A stretch of DNA of 64,000 nucleotides from Roseiarcus sp035606915 (GCA_035606915.1 DATNDU010000034.1:1-64000), one strand, 5' to 3'. Positions 7,513-16,719 are shown, counted from the first letter of the stretch. Notes: generated by a model from the sequence alone, not told the origin. Translations and numbers: made by a program.

Positions 7513-8748
7513 ATGAAACACAGTTGCCGCAATGGGTTGATCGTTCTTGCGCTCATCGGTGGGATGCAGCCGGCAGCCGCCGACGTGATCAGCGATTGGA
7601 ACGACAAAGCGGTCAGCTTCACCGTCAGTCACAAGATGCCGCCGCCGCCGGCCGACCGGGTCGTCGCGATGACGCAGGTGGCGATGTTCGATGCGGTCAA
7701 CTCGATCGACCGCAAATACCGGCCTTATCTCGTGCAACTTCCTGCCGAAGCCGCCACCTCCAGGGAAGCCGCGGCGGCAACCGCGGCCGCGACTGTCCTT
7801 GCGGGCATTGACCCGCAGACAGGCGATGAAATGAAGGCCGCGCTGGCGCAGTACCTGCAATTCATTCCGGACGGGCCGGGCAAAGCCGCAGGCGTACGAC
7901 TGGGCGAAGCTGTCGCGGAAAAAGTTCTGGCAGCGCGCAGCAACGACGGCGCCAACGCACCCGACACCTATCGGCCGCGTACCACGCCCGGCGTTTATGT
8001 TCCGACCATTGCGACGGCAACGCCGCAATGGCCGGACGTCAAGCCGTTCGCGTTGACCAGCGCGTCGCAATTCCGCCCGGCTCCACCGATTGCGCTGGCG
8101 AGTGCCGAGTGGGCCGCCAACTACAACGAAATGAAACAGTATGGCGCGCTTGCCAGCACGAAGCGCTCCGCGCGGCAAACCGAGGACGCCCGCTTCTGGT
8201 TGGCGACTGACGGCAGGGTGTTCTATCCGCTGGTCAGCCAACTAGCGGCAGCCAAGAAGCTCAACGTCATCGACTCCGCTCGCCTGTACGCCTTGAGCGC
8301 CGTCGCGCGCGAGGATGCTTTGATCGCCGTGTTCGACGCCAAATACCACTATGAATTCTGGCGTCCTGTTACCGCCATCCGCAACGGCGACTTCGACGGT
8401 AATGCGGCGACCGAGCGCGATCCGGTCTGGCAGCCGATGGCGGCGACGCCAATGCATCCCGAATATCCGTGTGCGCATTGCATCGAAAGCGCGGCCCTTG
8501 CCGGCGTCATCGAGACAGTGTTCGGCACGGCCGAGATTCCGGAAGTGTCGCTGACCAGCCCGACCGCGCCGGGCGTCATCCACCACTGGACCAATGTGCG
8601 CGCCTTTACCGACGAAGTGTCCCAGGCACGCATCTGGGCCGGCTTTCACTGGCGATTTTCGACCAAGGTCGGCCAGGACATGGGCTACCGCATCGGCGCC
8701 TACGTGGTCGAAAACGTCATGCAGCCGAACACTGTCGCGGTTCGCTGA
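7513..8748 (+). CDS. Vanadium-dependent haloperoxidase / PAP2-like secreted protein
   Basis: The 411-residue product has a signal peptide with likely cleavage after AAA near residue 23, so it acts in the periplasm or outside. The vanadate/phosphate pocket motifs of the PAP2/haloperoxidase superfamily can be recognised: KYHYEFWRP (277-285), HPEYPCAHC (315-323, replacing the usual PSGH) and ARIWAGFH (372-379), fitting SRxxxGxH with His379 as the axial ligand candidate. Length matches bacterial vanadium haloperoxidase-like proteins. Activity could be halide oxidation or phosphatase. The longer frame upstream is rejected because the signal peptide starts at ATG 7513. It is divergent from the regulator gene. 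Confidence 0.83.
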   Translation: MKHSCRNGLIVLALIGGMQPAAADVISDWNDKAVSFTVSHKMPPPPADRVVAMTQVAMFDAVNSIDRKYRPYLVQLPAEAATSREAAAATAAATVLAGIDPQTGDEMKAALAQYLQFIPDGPGKAAGVRLGEAVAEKVLAARSNDGANAPDTYRPRTTPGVYVPTIATATPQWPDVKPFALTSASQFRPAPPIALASAEWAANYNEMKQYGALASTKRSARQTEDARFWLATDGRVFYPLVSQLAAAKKLNVIDSARLYALSAVAREDALIAVFDAKYHYEFWRPVTAIRNGDFDGNAATERDPVWQPMAATPMHPEYPCAHCIESAALAGVIETVFGTAEIPEVSLTSPTAPGVIHHWTNVRAFTDEVSQARIWAGFHWRFSTKVGQDMGYRIGAYVVENVMQPNTVAVR

Positions 8749-8940
8749 GACATCTGCCGCCCGGGGCCGCCAGCTGGCAGCATCGGTTGGGGCACGTCGG
8801 CGGCGGCGCGACCGCCACGATCTATCAGGCTGGCCCACGCACAGGCATAACGCCCGTGCGTGCAGGTCATTTGCACCATTGCCGGTCTGTGCCACCTATC
8901 AGGCGCAAAGGACTTGAGTCGACCGTTTTGGAAATGCGCA

Positions 8941-10422
8941 TTGTCTGAAGCCTCGCAATCCTCGTCCCCTGCATTCATCATCCAGCGGCGGCTGGTGACC
9001 GCCGCGTGCATGCTGGCGATTTTCATGGCCGCGGTGGAAGCGACCATCGTCGCCACCGCGATGCCGACCATCGTGGCGGAGCTGGGCGGCTTTCGGCTGT
9101 TCAGCTGGGTGTTCGCCGCCTACCTGCTGGCGACCGCGGTGTCGACGCCGCTTTACGGCCGGCTCGCCGACCTGCACGGCCGCAAGCCGGTATTCGTGGT
9201 CGGCGCCGCGATCTTTCTGGTCGGCTCGGCGGCCTGCGGCTTTACCCGCAACATGCTGCTCTTGGTGATCTTCCGGCTCATCCAGGGGCTCGGCGCCGGA
9301 TCGGTTCAATCGATCTCGACCACCATCGTCGGCGATATCTACGGCCCGCACGAGCGCGCCCGCGTGCAAGGCTGGCTGTCGGCGGTCTGGGGCGTCGCCG
9401 CCATTGCCGGACCGACGCTCGGCGCCTTCATCGTGCAACACCTGCACTGGGCCTACGTATTCTGGATCAATATTCCGATCGGCATCGCCGCCATCGCGAT
9501 CCTTATCCTGTGCCTCGACGAGACTGTGCCGAAGCGGCCGCATCGCATCGACATTCTCGGCTCGGTGCTGCTGATGATCGGCATCGGCGCGATCCTGATG
9601 GCCGTCGTGCAGGCGCGCAGCCTCGACGCCGCGACGCTGTTGGCGCCGCTTGCCGGCGGCACGGTCGCGCTCGCGCTCTTGGTGGTGAACGAGCGGCGCG
9701 CCGCCGAGCCGGTGGTGCCGTTCCGCATGTGGACGAGCCGCGTCATGGCGAGCGGCAATGCCGGCAGCCTCGTCCTCGGCGCGCTCCTGATGTGCGTGGT
9801 GGCGTTCCTGCCGACCTACATTCAGGGCGTCATGGCGCGCAGCGCCACGGTCGCCGGCGTCATTCTCGCCACCCACTCGGTATCGTGGAGCACCGGCAGC
9901 ATCATCTCCGGCCGCGTGATGGGAGCGACTTCGTACCGGACCAGCGGCGCCATCGGTGCGCTCGGCCTGATCGCCGGCACCGCGCTCCTGATCGGTCTCG
10001 ATCCCTCGAGCACGCTGCCCCATCTCGCCGTGGCGGCGGTCCTGATCGGCCTCGGCATGGGTTTTTGCAATCAGACTTTCCTGGTCGCGATCCAGTCGAG
10101 CGTCGGTTGGCAAGAGCGCGGCATCGCCACCGCCTCGACGCTGTTCTCGCGCACCATCGGCCAATCGCTCGGCGCCGCGCTCGGCGGCGCCATTCTCAAT
10201 TTCGGCGTCGCGCACCTCGTCGGCGATTCCGACGAGGCGCTCAATCGGCTGCTCGAACCGTCGCGGCGTGCGGGCATTGCGGCGGATGCCTTGCCGCGCC
10301 TGATCGAAGCCATCACGACGTCGTTGCACACCATCTACATCATCGCCGGTGTGCTCGCCGTCCTGGCGCTCGCGGCGGCGTGGCTCATTCCAGGGCGACT
10401 GCGCCCGTCACGCGGGCCTTGA
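8941..10422 (+). CDS. MFS drug efflux transporter, DHA2 (EmrB/QacA) family
   Basis: This inner-membrane protein has about 14 predicted helices. It shows MFS motif A, GRLADLHGRKPVF, after helix 2, and the family's antiporter motif C region, GVAAIAGPTLGAFI, in helix 5. The DHA2 start pattern is also present (ACMLAIFMAAVEATIVATAMPTIVAEL). It probably exports hydrophobic toxic compounds in exchange for protons. The start is uncertain: the frame is open from 8860, and no ATG lies near the conserved N-terminus. TTG 8941, with GGAAA 7 bases upstream, is the best candidate. No membrane-fusion partner is next to it. Confidence 0.83.
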   Translation: MSEASQSSSPAFIIQRRLVTAACMLAIFMAAVEATIVATAMPTIVAELGGFRLFSWVFAAYLLATAVSTPLYGRLADLHGRKPVFVVGAAIFLVGSAACGFTRNMLLLVIFRLIQGLGAGSVQSISTTIVGDIYGPHERARVQGWLSAVWGVAAIAGPTLGAFIVQHLHWAYVFWINIPIGIAAIAILILCLDETVPKRPHRIDILGSVLLMIGIGAILMAVVQARSLDAATLLAPLAGGTVALALLVVNERRAAEPVVPFRMWTSRVMASGNAGSLVLGALLMCVVAFLPTYIQGVMARSATVAGVILATHSVSWSTGSIISGRVMGATSYRTSGAIGALGLIAGTALLIGLDPSSTLPHLAVAAVLIGLGMGFCNQTFLVAIQSSVGWQERGIATASTLFSRTIGQSLGAALGGAILNFGVAHLVGDSDEALNRLLEPSRRAGIAADALPRLIEAITTSLHTIYIIAGVLAVLALAAAWLIPGRLRPSRGP

Positions 10423-10499
10423 GGTTGGCCCAAGGCCTATCTATTTGATCGGCGTTCGTGGCACGGTCCGCACACTGCGGGTCAGTACGGAGGGGCGAA

Positions 10500-11099
10500 A
10501 TGACAATGCTCGTATCACGCTTGCGCGTGATCTTGGCGGTTGTGGGCCTCAGCCTGACGCTTTCGGCCTGCGGCTACAACACGATTCCGACGCTGGAAGA
10601 GCAGGCCAAGGCGCGCTGGGCCGACGTGCAGAACCAGTATCAGCGCCGCGCCGATCTCATCCCCAACCTGGTGGCGACGGTGCAGGGCTACGCGGCCCAG
10701 GAAAAGAACGTGCTCACCGCCGTAGTCGAGGCGCGCGCCAAGGCGACCCAGGTCAAGGTCGACGTGTCGCAGCTCACCGATCCGGACAAATTGAAAGCAT
10801 TCCAGGACGCACAGAATCAGTTGAGCGGCGCGCTGGGCCGGCTCTTGGCGGTCACCGAGAACTATCCGGAGCTGAAATCGAACACCAATTTCCTGGCGCT
10901 GCAGTCGCAGCTCGAAGGCACCGAGAACCGCATCGCGGTGGCGCGGCGCGACTACATCGATGCGGTGCGCGTCTACAATACGGCTTTGCGCACGTTCCCG
11001 ACCGTGCTGTGGGCCAAGACGTTCTTCTCCGGCAACAAGCCGATGGCCGAATTCACCGCCACCGAAGGCGCTGAAAGACCGCCGCAGGTCAAATTCTAG
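10500..11099 (+). CDS. LemA family lipoprotein
   Basis: The 199-residue protein has a lipoprotein signal (SLTLSAC, lipidated Cys near residue 23). The LemA signature follows: YNTIPTLEEQAKARWADVQNQ, then RRADLIPNLVATVQGYAAQEKNVL and a long helical rod ending FPTVLWAKTFF. LemA proteins are membrane-anchored helical bundles that commonly co-occur with TPM-domain proteins, as here. AGGGG stands 5-9 bases before ATG 10500. The stop codon is followed directly by the next gene's ATG, so this is the first gene of a three-gene operon. Confidence 0.9.
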   Translation: MTMLVSRLRVILAVVGLSLTLSACGYNTIPTLEEQAKARWADVQNQYQRRADLIPNLVATVQGYAAQEKNVLTAVVEARAKATQVKVDVSQLTDPDKLKAFQDAQNQLSGALGRLLAVTENYPELKSNTNFLALQSQLEGTENRIAVARRDYIDAVRVYNTALRTFPTVLWAKTFFSGNKPMAEFTATEGAERPPQVKF

Positions 11100-11930
11100 A
11101 TGACTGCTTCTCGACACCGCGTCTTTACGGCGGCGCTACGGCTGGCCGTCGCTGCCGCCCTGGTGTGTTGCCTGGCGTCGCTCGCTTTCGCCTACGACTT
11201 TCCGGCGCTGAGCGGCCGCGTGGTCGACCAGGCCGGCGTCATGAACGCGCAAAGCCGCAGCGCTGTCGAGACCAAGCTGAAGGACCTCGAGGATAAATCC
11301 AGCATTCAGCTCGTCGTCGCCACGGTACGCTCGCTGCAAGGCGGCGACATCGAGACTTATGCCAATCAGCTGTTCCGCTTCTGGAAGCTCGGGGAAGCGA
11401 AGAAGAACAACGGCGTGCTGCTCTTGGTCGCGCCGTCCGAGCACAAGGTGCGGATCGAGGTCGGTTACGGGCTCGAAGGCACGCTCACCGATGCGCTGTC
11501 CTCGGTCATCATTCAGAGCGCGATCATTCCGCGCTTCAAGGCGAACGACTTTTCCGGCGGCATCGAGCGCGGCGTCGACGGCATCATCAGCGTGCTGAGC
11601 GGCGACACCGCCGACTGGCAGCGCAAAGTCGGCGTGCGCTCGAACGAACCGTCGAAGCAGTTCCAATCGTTGTTTCCGTTTCTGTTCTTCTTCATCGTCA
11701 TTTTCGTGTTCATTTACATGAGGAGCGCGGGGCATGGCTCGCCGGCCGGCCATTACGTTCGCCGCAACGGCCGCCTGATCTTCGTACCTTATTCGAGCGG
11801 ATGGGGCTCGTCGGGTTGGTCCGGTGGCGGCTTTTCCGGCGGCGGATTCTCCGGCGGAGGTTTCTCGGGTGGCGGGTTTTCGGGCGGTGGCGGTTCGTCG
11901 GGTGGCGGCGGCGCTTCCGGGGGCTGGTGA
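11100..11930 (+). CDS. TPM domain protein with glycine-rich tail (YgcG family)
   Basis: This 276-residue protein has a signal peptide of about 28 residues. A TPM_phosphatase domain follows (about 35-155: LSGRVVDQAGVMNAQSR, then NNGVLLLVAPSEHKVRIEVGYGLEG). One transmembrane helix sits near residue 195-207 (FPFLFFFIVIFVFIYM). The tail is a series of GGGFS repeats ending GGASGGW. The TPM domain is predicted to face the periplasm, with the Gly-rich tail across the membrane. TPM proteins are implicated in envelope or photosystem II maintenance, and activity in this subfamily is unproven. The gene starts one base after the lemA stop. Confidence 0.88.
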   Translation: MTASRHRVFTAALRLAVAAALVCCLASLAFAYDFPALSGRVVDQAGVMNAQSRSAVETKLKDLEDKSSIQLVVATVRSLQGGDIETYANQLFRFWKLGEAKKNNGVLLLVAPSEHKVRIEVGYGLEGTLTDALSSVIIQSAIIPRFKANDFSGGIERGVDGIISVLSGDTADWQRKVGVRSNEPSKQFQSLFPFLFFFIVIFVFIYMRSAGHGSPAGHYVRRNGRLIFVPYSSGWGSSGWSGGGFSGGGFSGGGFSGGGFSGGGGSSGGGGASGGW

Positions 11931-11933
11931 GCG

Positions 11934-12542
11934 ATGCCGATCAGCAAAGAGGACCACGACGCAGTTGCGGCGGCCATTCGCGATGCCGAAGAGCGCAGCT
12001 GTGGCCAGCTGGTCTGCGTGCTAGCTCACGCATCGTCGAATTACGCGCACGTGCCGATCCTGTGGGCGAGCACATTGGCGCTGCTGTTGCCGTGGCCGCT
12101 GATCCATTGGACCGACTGGAGCGTGCAGCGGATTTTTCTGTTGCAGCTCGCGCTCTTCCTGGTGGCCGGCGTTGCGCTGTCCTGGATGCCGTTGCGGCTC
12201 GCTCTGGTGCCGCGCCCGGTGCGCCAGGCGCGCGCCCATCGGGCCGCCGTCGAGCAGTTCTTCCTCCGCCACGTCAGCCATACCCAAAACCGCAGCGGCG
12301 TGCTGATCTACGTCTCGCTGGCGGAGCGCTACGCGCGCATCATCGCCGACGAAGGCATCGCCGCGAAGGTGCCCAATGCAGAATGGCAGGCCGCGATCGA
12401 CGCGCTGGTTGCCCATATGCGCGACGGTCGCATCGCGTCAGGCTTCATCGCCGCCATCGAGCGCTGCGCCGCGGTGCTCGCGGCACACGCGCCGCCCGAC
12501 GGTTCGCCGTCCGTCCTGGCCAACCGGCTCTACGTCATCTGA
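11934..12542 (+). CDS. TPM domain membrane protein, second copy
   Basis: The 202-residue product begins MPISKEDHDAVAAAIRDAEERSCGQLVCVLA, the first half of a TPM domain. Two transmembrane helices follow (about 42-60 and 67-85). The domain resumes with RSGVLIYVSLAERYARIIADEGIAAKVP and ends in a helix before the stop. Small TPM proteins of this form sit next to LemA and the large TPM protein in many alphaproteobacteria, and probably form one envelope complex with them. It starts 3 bases after the preceding stop. No signal peptide is seen, which fits an inner-membrane protein. Confidence 0.85.
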   Translation: MPISKEDHDAVAAAIRDAEERSCGQLVCVLAHASSNYAHVPILWASTLALLLPWPLIHWTDWSVQRIFLLQLALFLVAGVALSWMPLRLALVPRPVRQARAHRAAVEQFFLRHVSHTQNRSGVLIYVSLAERYARIIADEGIAAKVPNAEWQAAIDALVAHMRDGRIASGFIAAIERCAAVLAAHAPPDGSPSVLANRLYVI

Positions 12543-12683
12543 CATCCGCAACGGTGCGCAGTGCCCGCGCGCACCAACTGGTTTTCGCGACATGGCACCG
12601 CGCATGGCACCAAGTTCGGCTTCGCACGTTGACACGGGGCGCCGGAACGTGAGGTCGGCGCCGTTCTTTGACGCGCGCAAGCA

Positions 12684-13478
12684 ATGCCGAAGCGGTCCAA
12701 ACCCAAACCCCTCGCCGGGATGGCCCGGATCGGTTATGTGGCGCGCGGCCTCGTTTTTCTGATTGTCGGCGGTTTCGCCATCCTTGCCGCGCTTGGCGCC
12801 GGCGCGCGCCCGCACGGCGTGCCCGACGCGCTGCAGGCATTGCTGCACCAACCGTTCGGTGCCGTTCTGTTATGGGCGATGGCGCTTGGCCTGGCGTGCT
12901 TCGCCGCGTGGCGGTTCATGCAAGCATTCCTTGATGCCGATCAGCACGGCAGCCGGCCGTACGGTCTGCTGCGGCGCAGTGTTTTGGGTCTGAGCGGGAT
13001 TTTTTATCTGGCGCTTGCGTTGGTCACCGTTGGCATTTCTCTTGGAATCGGCCGCACGCAGTCGGTGAGCAATTGGACCGGCTGGCTGATGGACAAGCCG
13101 CTCGGGCGCGTGCTGGTGGGCATCATCGCGGCGGTGTTTGTCGGGATGGCGATCGGGCTCGCGGTCAAGGCCGTGAAAGCCGAATATCAGCGCAAGCTCG
13201 ACGCGCGCGAAAAAACGCGCGAGTGGGTGATCGCGTTCGGATCGTTCGGGATTCTCACCCGCGCGGTGGTCTTTCTGCTGACCGGCACGTTTCTGGTGTT
13301 CGCGGCCTACGAGGGCAATTCGCGCGAGGCGGTCGGACTGTCGGGCGTGCTCCGCACCTTGCAGCATCAATCCTATGGCGGCGTGCTGCTCGCCATCGCC
13401 GCACTCGGGCTACTGGCGTTCGGCGTCTTCGAGATCATGGAAGCGATGATGCGCCGCGTCCGCGTGCCGAAATTGTGA
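12684..13478 (+). CDS. DUF1206 integral membrane protein
   Basis: The 264-residue protein has six hydrophobic helices in three repeated pairs. The repeat starts are similar: MARIGYVARGLVFLIVGGFA, RRSVLGLSGIFYLALALVTV and GSFGILTRAVVFLLTGTFLV. This internal three-fold repeat with a G-x-x-R/S-G-hydrophobic core is typical of DUF1206. The function is unknown; the family is an inner-membrane protein of proteobacteria and actinobacteria. It is separated by 141 bp from the TPM operon and is probably transcribed on its own. Confidence 0.85.
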   Translation: MPKRSKPKPLAGMARIGYVARGLVFLIVGGFAILAALGAGARPHGVPDALQALLHQPFGAVLLWAMALGLACFAAWRFMQAFLDADQHGSRPYGLLRRSVLGLSGIFYLALALVTVGISLGIGRTQSVSNWTGWLMDKPLGRVLVGIIAAVFVGMAIGLAVKAVKAEYQRKLDAREKTREWVIAFGSFGILTRAVVFLLTGTFLVFAAYEGNSREAVGLSGVLRTLQHQSYGGVLLAIAALGLLAFGVFEIMEAMMRRVRVPKL

Positions 13479-13858
13479 GACAAGCGGAGCGGTAGACGCC
13501 GATTGCGGAGTCGGGCAGACGCATTGCCGTGATGGAACATTGCTCCACGGCGCGCAGGCGGGCAGGGGTGCGTGCGAATAAGTGCTCGAAAATCCCTCTC
13601 TCGGACCTCTGCGGCGGCTGGAAACAGGCCCATGACGCCTTGATCCGCAGGCCGCAGGAACGCCGCATTCAGACCCTATTAAGCATTACCAAAGGTTTTC
13701 GGGTGTTGTGCGGGGACGGGGCTTCTTTGCAAGGCCTCATCAAGGTTGACGGAACCTTCGCTTAACGAAGGCGCTGGTAGACCCGCTTGAGTGCTTTCCT
13801 GTCTTCCCCCGCGGGCGGACAGGCAAGCGACCTTGAGGTAAGCAATGGAGGCACCGGA
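13479..13858. other. Intergenic region upstream of pal, no gene recognised
   Basis: This 380-bp gap holds no convincing reading frame. A short perfect hairpin (CCTTCG, loop CTTAA, CGAAGG) sits at 13755-13771, about 90 bp before the pal start. It has no T-run after it, so it could be a leader hairpin more than a terminator. The pal promoter is expected here, but no clear -35/-10 pair stands out. Confidence 0.4.
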
Positions 13859-14347
13859 ATGAACGGGGTGAGCATCGTCCGCGGCGCCAAATTCGCAGCC
13901 GTCATCCTCGCGAGCATCGCGATCGCCGGCTGCGCCAAGCAGGCCGCTGAGCAGACCGGCGCCATGGCGTCCGCCGCCACGCCCGGCAGCCAGCAGGATT
14001 TCGTCGTCAATGTCGGCGACCGCGTGTTCTTCGATACCGACTCCACGGAGCTGACGGGGCAGGCGCGGGCGACGCTCGACCACCAGGCCGAGTGGCTCAA
14101 TCATTACGGCAATTACGCCTTCACCATCGAAGGCCATGCCGACGAGCGCGGCACCCGCGAATACAACATCGCGCTCGGCGCGCGGCGCGCCCAGACGGTG
14201 CGCGATTATCTGATCTCGCGCGGCGTCTCAGCGCAGCGCATGCACACCATCTCGTACGGCAAAGAGCGCCCGGTCGCGGTGTGCGACGACATCTCGTGCT
14301 GGTCGCAGAACCGGCGCGCCGTCACGGTGCTCAATCAGAGCTCCTAA
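13859..14347 (+). CDS. pal: Peptidoglycan-associated lipoprotein Pal
   Basis: The 162-residue precursor has a lipoprotein signal (ASIAIAGC, lipidated Cys near 22). The OmpA-like peptidoglycan-binding domain includes VNVGDRVFFDTDSTELTGQA, then FTIEGHADERGTREYNIALG and the C-terminal NRRAVTVL. Pal is anchored in the outer membrane, binds diaminopimelate in peptidoglycan and works with TolB during division. GGAGG lies about 9 bases before ATG 13859; the upstream part of the frame is not conserved. The cpoB-tilS-ftsH order that follows is the conserved alphaproteobacterial one, but tolQRAB are not upstream here. Confidence 0.95.
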   Translation: MNGVSIVRGAKFAAVILASIAIAGCAKQAAEQTGAMASAATPGSQQDFVVNVGDRVFFDTDSTELTGQARATLDHQAEWLNHYGNYAFTIEGHADERGTREYNIALGARRAQTVRDYLISRGVSAQRMHTISYGKERPVAVCDDISCWSQNRRAVTVLNQSS

Positions 14348-14543
14348 GGGGCCCGCCGGGGCGGCGAGGCGCGGCCGCGACAGACGCGCGGAAGGGATTG
14401 TTGACCCTCCGCGCCGGCCGCGGCCGGCAGTCACAATTTGGACGCAGGACCGGCTATGGTGAGGCGCGCCCAAAGCTTCAGCTTGCGCGGCCGCCGGGCA
14501 CCGTTTGCGCTTCTGTGAGGCCGCCGTTTTCATCACAACGACC

Positions 14544-15626
14544 ATGCCGCACCGGATGACCCGCTTCGCCCGTTTCGCTTTGATTACGCTCGCCTGCGCC
14601 TGGTGTGGCGGAGCCGCCCACGCCCAGGACGCAGCCGAGATCGTCACCCGGCTCGATCGCCTCGAAGCCACGATCCGTGAGCTGACCGGACAGGTCGAGC
14701 AGTTGCAGTACCGCAATCAGCAGCTCAGCCAGCAGCTCCAGGCCCTGCAAGAGCAACGCGGCGGTGCGGCACCGGCGGCAGCCGCGCCGCGCCCGCAGTA
14801 TTCGGCCCCGCAGCCGCAATATTCGCCGCAGCCGCAGTACGCGCCGCGGGCAGCCGAGCCCTATCCGGCGCAGCCGCAACAGGCGGCGCGGCCTGCCGAG
14901 CCGTACCCGGCGGAACCGCAATACTCAGGGCGGCCGAACCCGCAATACTCGGCGAACGTGCCTTACCCGCCCTCTCCGGCGCCGGTCGAGGGCGGCCAGC
15001 CCGCGGGCGGCGGTCGCCATGACGCGTTCAATCCGGCGCTCAGTCCCGGCGCGCCCGGGGCGCCGCGCGCGCTTGGCTCGAGCAACAATCAGAATGAGCC
15101 GCCGCCGCCGCGGCAGGCCGGGTCGCCGCTCGATCTCGCGCACCTGTCGGGTCCGCAGGACAACGGCGCGCCCGGCAGCGCCGCGCCGCCGCCTGCGGCC
15201 AGCCCGAACGGCACCGGCGCGCTTGCGGCGCTGCCGCCTGACGCCACGCCCAAGGACGAGTACGAACTCGCCCACGGCTACTTCGTGCACAAGGACTATG
15301 TGAACGCCGCGCAGGCCTACGGCGACTTCCTGCACAAACATCCAAGGGACCGGCTCGCTCCGGAGGCGCAATACTGGCTCGGCGAGTCGCTGTTCCAGCG
15401 CCAGCAATATCACGACGCCGCCGAAGCCTTCCTCGCCGTCTCGACCAAATACGAGACCACGGCGCGGGCGCCGGATGCGCTGTTGCGGCTCGGCCAGTCG
15501 CTTGCGGCATTGGGCGAGAAGGAAGCCGCCTGTGCGTCGCTCGGCGAAGTGGTGCGCAAGTATCCGCGCGCGTCGCTCGCCGTGAAGCAGAACGTGGAGC
15601 GGGAACAGAAGCGTGCCCACTGCTGA
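14544..15626 (+). CDS. cpoB: Cell division coordinator CpoB (YbgF), long proline-rich variant
   Basis: The 360-residue secreted protein has a signal peptide ending AHAQD (near 27). A trimerising coiled coil follows (about 30-75, LDRLEATIRELTGQVEQLQYRNQQ). A long low-complexity linker (about 80-240) is rich in Q-P-Q-Y-S and A-E-P-Y-P units. The C-terminal TPR domain begins around PKDEYELAHGYFVHKDYVNAAQ. CpoB sits in the periplasm and links Tol-Pal constriction with peptidoglycan synthesis. The linker is longer than in E. coli YbgF (263 aa). The gene overlaps tilS by 14 bp. Confidence 0.92.
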   Translation: MPHRMTRFARFALITLACAWCGGAAHAQDAAEIVTRLDRLEATIRELTGQVEQLQYRNQQLSQQLQALQEQRGGAAPAAAAPRPQYSAPQPQYSPQPQYAPRAAEPYPAQPQQAARPAEPYPAEPQYSGRPNPQYSANVPYPPSPAPVEGGQPAGGGRHDAFNPALSPGAPGAPRALGSSNNQNEPPPPRQAGSPLDLAHLSGPQDNGAPGSAAPPPAASPNGTGALAALPPDATPKDEYELAHGYFVHKDYVNAAQAYGDFLHKHPRDRLAPEAQYWLGESLFQRQQYHDAAEAFLAVSTKYETTARAPDALLRLGQSLAALGEKEAACASLGEVVRKYPRASLAVKQNVEREQKRAHC

Positions 15627-16671
15627 GGCAGCGGTCGGCGACGACGAATTAGACGCGCTGTTCCGCGGCCTTGAGGATTTGCCTGGTTTTGTCGTTGCGG
15701 TGTCGGGCGGCCCGGATTCGACCGCGCTCTTGCTGCTCGCCGCGCGCTGGGCGAAGCGGGCGAAAAAGGCGCCACGATTGCTGGCCGTCACCATCGATCA
15801 CGGTTTGCGGGCCCAGGCCAAGGCCGAAGCTGCCGCGGTCAAACGTCTGGCGCGACAGTTGAATGTGCCGCATCGCACCTTGCGCTGGCGCGGCTTAAAA
15901 CCCACGAGTGGTTTGCAGGAAGCGGCGCGCACGGCGCGTTACGGGTTGTTGGCGCAAGCCGCGGCGCGCGCCGGCTTGGCCCATGTGCTTACCGCGCATA
16001 CGCTCGACGACCAGGCCGAGACGGTGCTGTTCCGGCTCGCCCGCGGCAGCGGCTTGACCGGCCTTGCCGGCATGGCGCCGGTATCGCTCATTCCCGGCGC
16101 CCGCGACGATCGTATTTTTCTGCTGCGGCCGTTGCTCGCGGTGCCGAAATCGCGGCTGATCGCGACGTTGCGCGCCGCGCGCATCGGCTTCAGCGAGGAC
16201 CCGAGCAACAGGGATCCGCGCTTTACCCGCGCCCGGCTGCGCGGCGTGATGCCGGCACTGGCGCGCGAGGGCCTCGATGCGCACGGGCTGTCGCGGCTCG
16301 CGGCGCGGATGCAACGGGCGGAAGCGGCGCTCGAATTCGCCGTCGCCGCCGCCCACGCCGCGCTGGCGCCGCCTCCGTGGCCGGCCCGTGGCCCGATCGC
16401 CTTCGAGCGCGCTCGTTTCGCCGATTTGCCGGCCGAAGTCGGCTTGCGGCTGCTCGGCCGGGCGATTGCCCACGCCGGCGACGAGGGACCGGTGGAGCTC
16501 GGCAAGCTTGAAGCGCTTTACCAAGCTTTGCGGCAGGCGCCCGGACGGCTGCGCCGCACGCTCGCCGGGGCGCTCGTGAGCCTCGATGCCGCGCGGCTTT
16601 CGGTCGAACGCGCCCCCGCGCGTCGCAGCGCTGCCATGCGGCAAAGCCGCAAGGGGCGCTTTACGAAATAA
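15613..16671 (+). CDS. tilS: tRNA(Ile)-lysidine synthetase TilS
   Basis: This 352-residue cytosolic enzyme uses ATP and lysine to convert C34 of the tRNA-Ile CAU anticodon to lysidine, so that it reads AUA. The PP-loop motif SGGPDS is at residues 31-36. VLTAHTLDDQAETVLFRLARGSGL and the RPLL...R segment with EDPSNRDPRFTRARLR complete the N-terminal catalytic domain signature. It starts with GTG 15613 inside the end of cpoB, which implies translational coupling. The C-terminal region is short, as in other alphaproteobacterial TilS. Confidence 0.93.
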   Translation: MPTAEAAVGDDELDALFRGLEDLPGFVVAVSGGPDSTALLLLAARWAKRAKKAPRLLAVTIDHGLRAQAKAEAAAVKRLARQLNVPHRTLRWRGLKPTSGLQEAARTARYGLLAQAAARAGLAHVLTAHTLDDQAETVLFRLARGSGLTGLAGMAPVSLIPGARDDRIFLLRPLLAVPKSRLIATLRAARIGFSEDPSNRDPRFTRARLRGVMPALAREGLDAHGLSRLAARMQRAEAALEFAVAAAHAALAPPPWPARGPIAFERARFADLPAEVGLRLLGRAIAHAGDEGPVELGKLEALYQALRQAPGRLRRTLAGALVSLDAARLSVERAPARRSAAMRQSRKGRFTK

Positions 16672-16687
16672 GGCTATACTGCGAGCC

Positions 16688-16719
16688 GGATTCCCTTGTA
16701 CTGGCTGGGGATTCCCTTG
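16688..16719 (+). promoter_or_regulatory. Two 11-bp direct repeats upstream of ftsH
   Basis: GGATTCCCTTG occurs at 16688-16698 and again at 16709-16719. The copies are 21 bp apart start to start, so on the same face of the helix. They fall in the 157-bp gap between tilS and ftsH, 110-140 bp before the ftsH start. They may be a regulator binding site or promoter element; no known heat-shock consensus is matched. Confidence 0.35.
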
